In this document: piece by piece, positions 6,491 to 9,908 of the stretch
How the letters are laid out: each line of letters begins with the position of its first letter
Position numbering within the stretch: the stretch's first letter is position 1
From: an uncultured Eubacteriaceae bacterium
GTDB taxonomy: Bacteria; Bacillota; Clostridia; Eubacteriales; UBA1433
DNA: 9,908 bases
Direction of reading: 5' to 3'
Assembly (NCBI GenBank): GCA_937914785.1
Contig: CALGIV010000284.1
Span: 1-9,908, forward strand
Position numbers and translations under genes: made by a program
Notes under the pieces: model-generated
Told to the model about the DNA's origin: nothing
Databases searched by the model: none
Seen by the model: the letters and a program-made list of their open reading frames with translations, nothing else

Positions 6491-6517
6491 GCTATATACG
6501 GCCAATTTATGTATAAT
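6489..6517 (+). promoter_or_regulatory. Promoter of the alpha/beta hydrolase
   Basis: TTGCTA (6489-6494) and a perfect TATAAT (6512-6517) are separated by 17 nt. The -35 begins in the T tract of the preceding terminator, so the two signals overlap. Leader length to the ATG would be about 30-35 nt. Confidence 0.72.
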
Positions 6518-6556
6518 AGATTATAAGTGACTTTACAATTGAGAGGATGATGAACG

Positions 6557-7327
6557 ATGCCATATTTTACTTACAATGGATATTCGTGTTACTACGAAGA
6601 AAAAGGAGAAGGCAGGCCACTGCTGTTATTACATGGCAATTCGGCATCTTCCACTATGTTTTATGAGATTGCCGATCAATTTGCATTACACTATAAAGTG
6701 ATATTGATCGATTTTCTGGGTCATGGACAATCGGACAGAGTAGAACAGTTCCCGGCGGATTTGTGGTATGATGAAGCCAGACAGGTCATCGCGTTTCTAA
6801 AACAAAAAAATTATAAAGATGTCCTTTTAATCGGAAGCAGCGGAGGGGCACTGGCGGCGATCAACGTAGCACTCGAGGCACCCGAACTGATCGATAAAGT
6901 CGTTGCCGACAGCTTTGAAGGTGAAGTACCATTGAAAGAATTTACAGAAAATGTAATAAAAGACAGAGAGGCTTCAAAACAGGATAAAGACGCCCGTATG
7001 TTTTATGAATACATGCACGGCAGCGACTGGGAAGGTGTTGTCGACAACGACACGGATGCTATCGTCGCGCACGCCAAAACCATCGGCTACTTTTTCCACA
7101 AGCCGTTAAATACACTGAAAGCAAAAATCTTGATGATCGGCAGTAAAGAAGATGAATTTACGAGCGCCGTCGGCAAAGACTTTTTTGCCGAAACATACGG
7201 CGGTATGATCAAAAAAATAGGACACGGGCGCTATCATATCTTTGAAAAAGGCAGACACCCTGCCTGCCTTTCAAATCGAGATGAATTTTTCAATATCAGC
7301 CATAAATTCTTTTGCAGCGAAGCATAA
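6557..7327 (+). CDS. Alpha/beta hydrolase
   Basis: 256 residues, cytoplasmic (no signal peptide), alpha/beta-hydrolase fold of unknown substrate. The oxyanion-hole motif HGNSA lies at 26-30, DFLGHGQSD at 52-60, the nucleophile Ser95 in GSSGG (93-97), the probable acid Asp199 in GSKEDEF and the catalytic His234 in GRHPA. The order and spacing fit esterases or C-C hydrolases of the MhpC/BioH type, but substrate cannot be read from the sequence. AGAGG lies about 10 nt before the ATG; two nearer ATGs at 6547 and 6550 are out of frame. Monocistronic between its own promoter and a strong terminator. Confidence 0.9.
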   Translation: MPYFTYNGYSCYYEEKGEGRPLLLLHGNSASSTMFYEIADQFALHYKVILIDFLGHGQSDRVEQFPADLWYDEARQVIAFLKQKNYKDVLLIGSSGGALAAINVALEAPELIDKVVADSFEGEVPLKEFTENVIKDREASKQDKDARMFYEYMHGSDWEGVVDNDTDAIVAHAKTIGYFFHKPLNTLKAKILMIGSKEDEFTSAVGKDFFAETYGGMIKKIGHGRYHIFEKGRHPACLSNRDEFFNISHKFFCSEA

Positions 7328-7334
7328 CCAATAC

Positions 7335-7361
7335 AAAAGCGGCCTTAAAGCCGCTTTTTTT
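7335..7361. terminator. Shared terminator between convergent hydrolase and gpsA
   Basis: AAAAGCGGC (7335-7343) pairs with GCCGCTTTT (7350-7358) around CTTAAA, with T to 7361 on the plus strand. Read on the minus strand the same stem ends in four T, so it can also end the recX-gpsA transcript, whose stop codon lies 5 nt away. Confidence 0.9.
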
Positions 7362-7365
7362 CTTG

Positions 7366-8322
7366 CTAAAATTCTCCTTTTACCGTCCGCAGGAACAATT
7401 GCCGCATCGCCCCCATCGGCTCAGCATTTGCATATACTATATCATTCATCGCCTGCGTGATGGGCAGCTCAACCTGATGGCACTGTGCCAAATCGAGCAT
7501 CGCAGGAATTGTATATGCGCCTTCTGCAAGCTTATCGAACCTTTCACCTTTCACAAACGCTTCGCCGAAGCGACGGTTATTGCTGTAAGATGAAAACAAC
7601 GTCGCTTCATAATCACCCAAATGCGACAGGCCGTAAGCCGTAATCTCATCTCCCCCCATCGCTTTAATCAAGCGCGCCACTTCCCGCGCGCCGCGCGCCA
7701 TCAATGCTCCTTTCAGGCTGTTATAGCCCACACCGTCGAGCATCCCCGCAGCGATGCCGATGACGTTCTTAGCCGCAGCGCCGACTTCCGCACCGATCAG
7801 GTCTTCGCCGATGTAAAGGCGGATCAAATTGCTGTTGAACGCTTCGACGATCCATTTCGTCAGGGCGTGATCATCGGACGCGACCAGCATACAATTCGGC
7901 ACCTGACGCACGTAGCTTTGCACATGCCCCGGCCCGACCCACACGGCGATATCGGCATCTTGAATATATTCCGAAGCGACTTGGCTGAGCCGTTTGCCCG
8001 TTCCCTGCTCGATACCCTTCATACAGAGAATCAGCACCTTGCCTTTCGTATCATACTGTGCCAATACCTGTGCAAAGCTGCGAAACTGCTGTGCACTGAT
8101 CGAGACAATCATTACTTCGGCGTGGTCTACCGCTCGCTCCAAATCGTCTGTCAAGGCGATGCCGTTCGGCAAGTGAATATAATCGTTGCACCGCGTCTGC
8201 TGAAGCCGCAAAAGGTTCCCGGAGTTTTCTCTTCCCCACAATATGACATCGTTGCCGATATTACAACTGTAGCTTGCGTGAAAACTCCCCCATCGTCCAC
8301 ATCCGAGCACCGATACTTTCAT
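7366..8322 (-). CDS. gpsA: NAD(P)-dependent glycerol-3-phosphate dehydrogenase
   Basis: 318 residues; reduces dihydroxyacetone phosphate to sn-glycerol 3-phosphate for phospholipid synthesis. The Rossmann loop is GCGRWG (7-12), the conserved lysines are Lys102 (MKGIE) and Lys185 (AKNV), and the C-domain keeps DGVG (196-199), ARGAREVARL (209-218), GLSHLGD and SNNRR (248-251). It differs from typical GpsA in places: GPGHVQSYV where GPSFAKEV is usual, and LGDYEATLF where GDLxxTC is usual. It therefore belongs to a divergent subgroup. ATG at 8322 is chosen because GGAGG lies 7 nt upstream; a GTG at 8325 would give only 4 nt. The start overlaps the recX stop (TGATG). Confidence 0.9.
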   Translation of the reverse strand: MKVSVLGCGRWGSFHASYSCNIGNDVILWGRENSGNLLRLQQTRCNDYIHLPNGIALTDDLERAVDHAEVMIVSISAQQFRSFAQVLAQYDTKGKVLILCMKGIEQGTGKRLSQVASEYIQDADIAVWVGPGHVQSYVRQVPNCMLVASDDHALTKWIVEAFNSNLIRLYIGEDLIGAEVGAAAKNVIGIAAGMLDGVGYNSLKGALMARGAREVARLIKAMGGDEITAYGLSHLGDYEATLFSSYSNNRRFGEAFVKGERFDKLAEGAYTIPAMLDLAQCHQVELPITQAMNDIVYANAEPMGAMRQLFLRTVKGEF

Positions 8323-8789
8323 CACTCTTCCTCCTCGTCTTCTGTCAGCCGGTCGATCACACTCATAATCGCAGCGTAACTGTAACCATGGCGCGCCGCT
8401 TTCTGTGCGATCTTTTCAATCTTCTCGCGGCGGCTCTTACCGCTGTATGTTCGCTTCATTTCCTTTAAAATAAAATGCTCTGCCGCTTCTTCTTCGTAAT
8501 CTGCGCCAAGGCCTTCTACAATTTCACCCACTAACTGCTCGTCGACACCTTCAGAATACAAATATTGCCTCGCCCGTACAGTGGAATAATGCTTCCTTTT
8601 AATCTTGCCGGCCATCACTGTGCGCGCATACTTATCGTCATCAAGCAGCTTTTTATCTTTCAGCTTGTCGATTGCACGCTCAATCTCTTCTGTTTCATAC
8701 TCGGCCCGCGTGAGATACATTCTTACCTGCCGCTCCGTGCGGTCCTGCCTGGCGATGTAGCCCAGCGCCTTATTATATGCCGACTTCAT
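8322..8789 (-). CDS. recX: Regulatory protein RecX
   Basis: 155 residues, a normal length for short RecX proteins, which bind RecA filaments and limit recombination activity. It is helical and strongly charged, with the three-helix repeats of the family: ALGYIARQDRTERQVRMYL (8-26), DKLKDKKLLDDDKYART (41-57) and RARQYLYSEGVDE (72-84), followed by KAARHGYSYAAIMSVID. The C-terminus is a run of acidic residues. Its ATG overlaps the stop of the nucleoside phosphorylase gene by 4 nt (ATGA) and its TGA overlaps the gpsA ATG, so translation of all three is probably coupled. It is not next to recA here. Confidence 0.85.
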   Translation of the reverse strand: MKSAYNKALGYIARQDRTERQVRMYLTRAEYETEEIERAIDKLKDKKLLDDDKYARTVMAGKIKRKHYSTVRARQYLYSEGVDEQLVGEIVEGLGADYEEEAAEHFILKEMKRTYSGKSRREKIEKIAQKAARHGYSYAAIMSVIDRLTEDEEEE

Positions 8790-9908
8790 CGGATAATGCC
8801 CTTTACCATAACCCTTTTCTCCGGCGGTGTATCGACGATCCCGAGCGCTTTGTTCAGCAGATTCACGCCTGCCTTCACGCGCGCCTCTTCCGCAGCATAG
8901 ACTGCGGCGATCGTCTCTCCTGCCCTGACGCGATCGCCATACGCCTTATAAAACAAAATGCCTGCCCCCAGATCAATCTTATCTTCTTTGCGCGCCCTGC
9001 CCGCACCGGTCGCAACAGAGGCTTTCCCAACCAGCTCACAATCGCATCGGCCAATATAGCCCTCTTTCTTTGCAACGATGTCCTGCGTACAGGATGATAT
9101 CGGAAAATGCATATATTCAATTTGCCGAATATCCCCCTGCTGTGCCGCAAGCATCTCGATAAACTTCGCGTAAGCAATGCCACTCATAACAGCATCTTCA
9201 ATGAGCGTATAAGCCTGCTTCTGGCCGGCAGCCTTGCCCGCAAGTATGAGAATCTGCGCACCCAGCGCTTTGACGACAGCATCGATATCTTTCGGCACTT
9301 TTCCTTTCAACGCCAGTGTAGCCTCCATAACCTCGATGGAATTGCCGACCGACATCCCCAATGGGTAACTCATATCCGTAATAACGGCCGTCACTTTTCT
9401 GCCTGCCCCTGTGCCAATCTTAACCATAAGCTTTGCCAGCCTTTCAGCTGAGGCCAAATCCTTGGCAAACGCACCGCTGCCGCATTTAATATCCAATACG
9501 ATCACCCCGGCACCTGAAGCGATCTTCTTACTCATCACACTCGCGGCGATCAGTGGGATGTTATCGACCGTTGCCGTCACATCGCGCAGCGCATAAATCT
9601 TTTTATCCGCCGGTGCAATCTCGGCGCTCTGCGCCGCGAGCACCGCATCCGTCTTTTTCAAAATCTCCATTATTTCCGCTTCGTTATAATCCGTACGAAA
9701 ACCGTTGATGGCTTCCAATTTATCGATCGTCCCGCCGGTATGCCCAAGACCTCGGCCGGATAATTTTACCATTTTTACACCAAGAGAAGCCATAATGGGA
9801 ATTAAGATCAGCGAGATTTTATCGCCAACACCGCCGGTAGAATGCTTATCGGCCGTAATACTGCCAAAACTGCTCAAATCCAGCATACTGCCCGAAGCCG
9901 CCATTGCC
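8786..9908 (-). CDS. pdp: Pyrimidine-nucleoside phosphorylase, 5' end cut by window edge
   Basis: Phosphorolysis of uridine, deoxyuridine or thymidine to base plus (deoxy)ribose-1-phosphate. 373 residues are visible; the frame stays open to the right edge, so the first in-frame ATG (9904) is internal, in the helix that reads AMAASG. Alignment to E. coli thymidine phosphorylase places Lys84-His85 at visible residues 21-22 and Arg171, Ser186 and Lys190 at 108, 123 and 127, all conserved, which means about 63 N-terminal residues are missing. KHSTGGVGD (phosphate site), GRGLGHTGGTIDKLE and the C-terminal domain with GAGRARKED are clear. Whether it is the broad Pdp type or thymidine-specific DeoA cannot be settled. 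Functionally it feeds uracil to Upp, although in a separate operon. Confidence 0.93.
   Translation of the reverse strand, partial: AMAASGSMLDLSSFGSITADKHSTGGVGDKISLILIPIMASLGVKMVKLSGRGLGHTGGTIDKLEAINGFRTDYNEAEIMEILKKTDAVLAAQSAEIAPADKKIYALRDVTATVDNIPLIAASVMSKKIASGAGVIVLDIKCGSGAFAKDLASAERLAKLMVKIGTGAGRKVTAVITDMSYPLGMSVGNSIEVMEATLALKGKVPKDIDAVVKALGAQILILAGKAAGQKQAYTLIEDAVMSGIAYAKFIEMLAAQQGDIRQIEYMHFPISSCTQDIVAKKEGYIGRCDCELVGKASVATGAGRARKEDKIDLGAGILFYKAYGDRVRAGETIAAVYAAEEARVKAGVNLLNKALGIVDTPPEKRVMVKGIIR

Noticed and set aside
7621..8379. A 252-codon open frame on the plus strand
   Set aside because: It lies antisense to gpsA and the recX end, has no SD or recognisable domain, and is rich in His, Arg and Ser as expected for a shadow frame.
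9902..9904. ATG as the start of the nucleoside phosphorylase
   Set aside because: The frame continues upstream to the window edge and homology places this Met about 64 residues into the protein.
1..9908. CRISPR arrays, tRNA or rRNA genes, IS ends, att sites or phage genes
   Set aside because: No regularly spaced repeats, cloverleaf sequences, transposase or integrase motifs were seen on either strand.

Overview
The window reads as the chromosome of an anaerobic, low-to-moderate GC Bacillota (Firmicutes), possibly a Clostridia or Negativicutes member. The clues are AAGGAGG-type ribosome binding sites, extended -10 promoters, an infC-rpmI-rplT operon with a structured leader, a clostridial-type NCS2 permease and a 4Fe-4S aldo/keto reductase. 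The genus is not determined. Most of it is housekeeping sequence; no phage, IS, CRISPR, tRNA or rRNA was seen.

Layout. Positions 1-1956 (minus) hold a uracil salvage operon, uraA then upp, read from one clear promoter with a very short leader; upp runs off the left edge. Positions 2094-3451 (minus) hold the translation operon infC-rpmI-rplT, with a promoter, a roughly 120-nt leader containing a terminator-like hairpin, and an intrinsic terminator after rplT. Positions 3452-4740 (minus) hold an 88-residue protein of unknown function followed, 2 nt later, by an aldo/keto reductase with a C-terminal ferredoxin domain. No terminator separates this pair from the infC promoter.

The strand switches at 4741-4894. 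On the plus strand lie a compact FtsH-type membrane AAA+ metalloprotease (4895-6433) and an alpha/beta hydrolase (6557-7327) with its own promoter. A shared bidirectional-looking terminator (7335-7361) separates these from a minus-strand cluster, pyrimidine-nucleoside phosphorylase (cut by the right edge), recX and gpsA, whose stop and start codons overlap.

Two parts deserve attention. The infC leader carries an unreported-looking 15-codon upstream ORF that spans the attenuator hairpin and whose stop codon overlaps the infC ATG. The FtsH-like protein has two membrane segments joined by about four residues, so it has no extracytoplasmic domain, yet keeps all ATPase and zinc-protease residues. 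The visible C-terminus of Upp also departs from the family consensus exactly where the uracil-binding segment should be.
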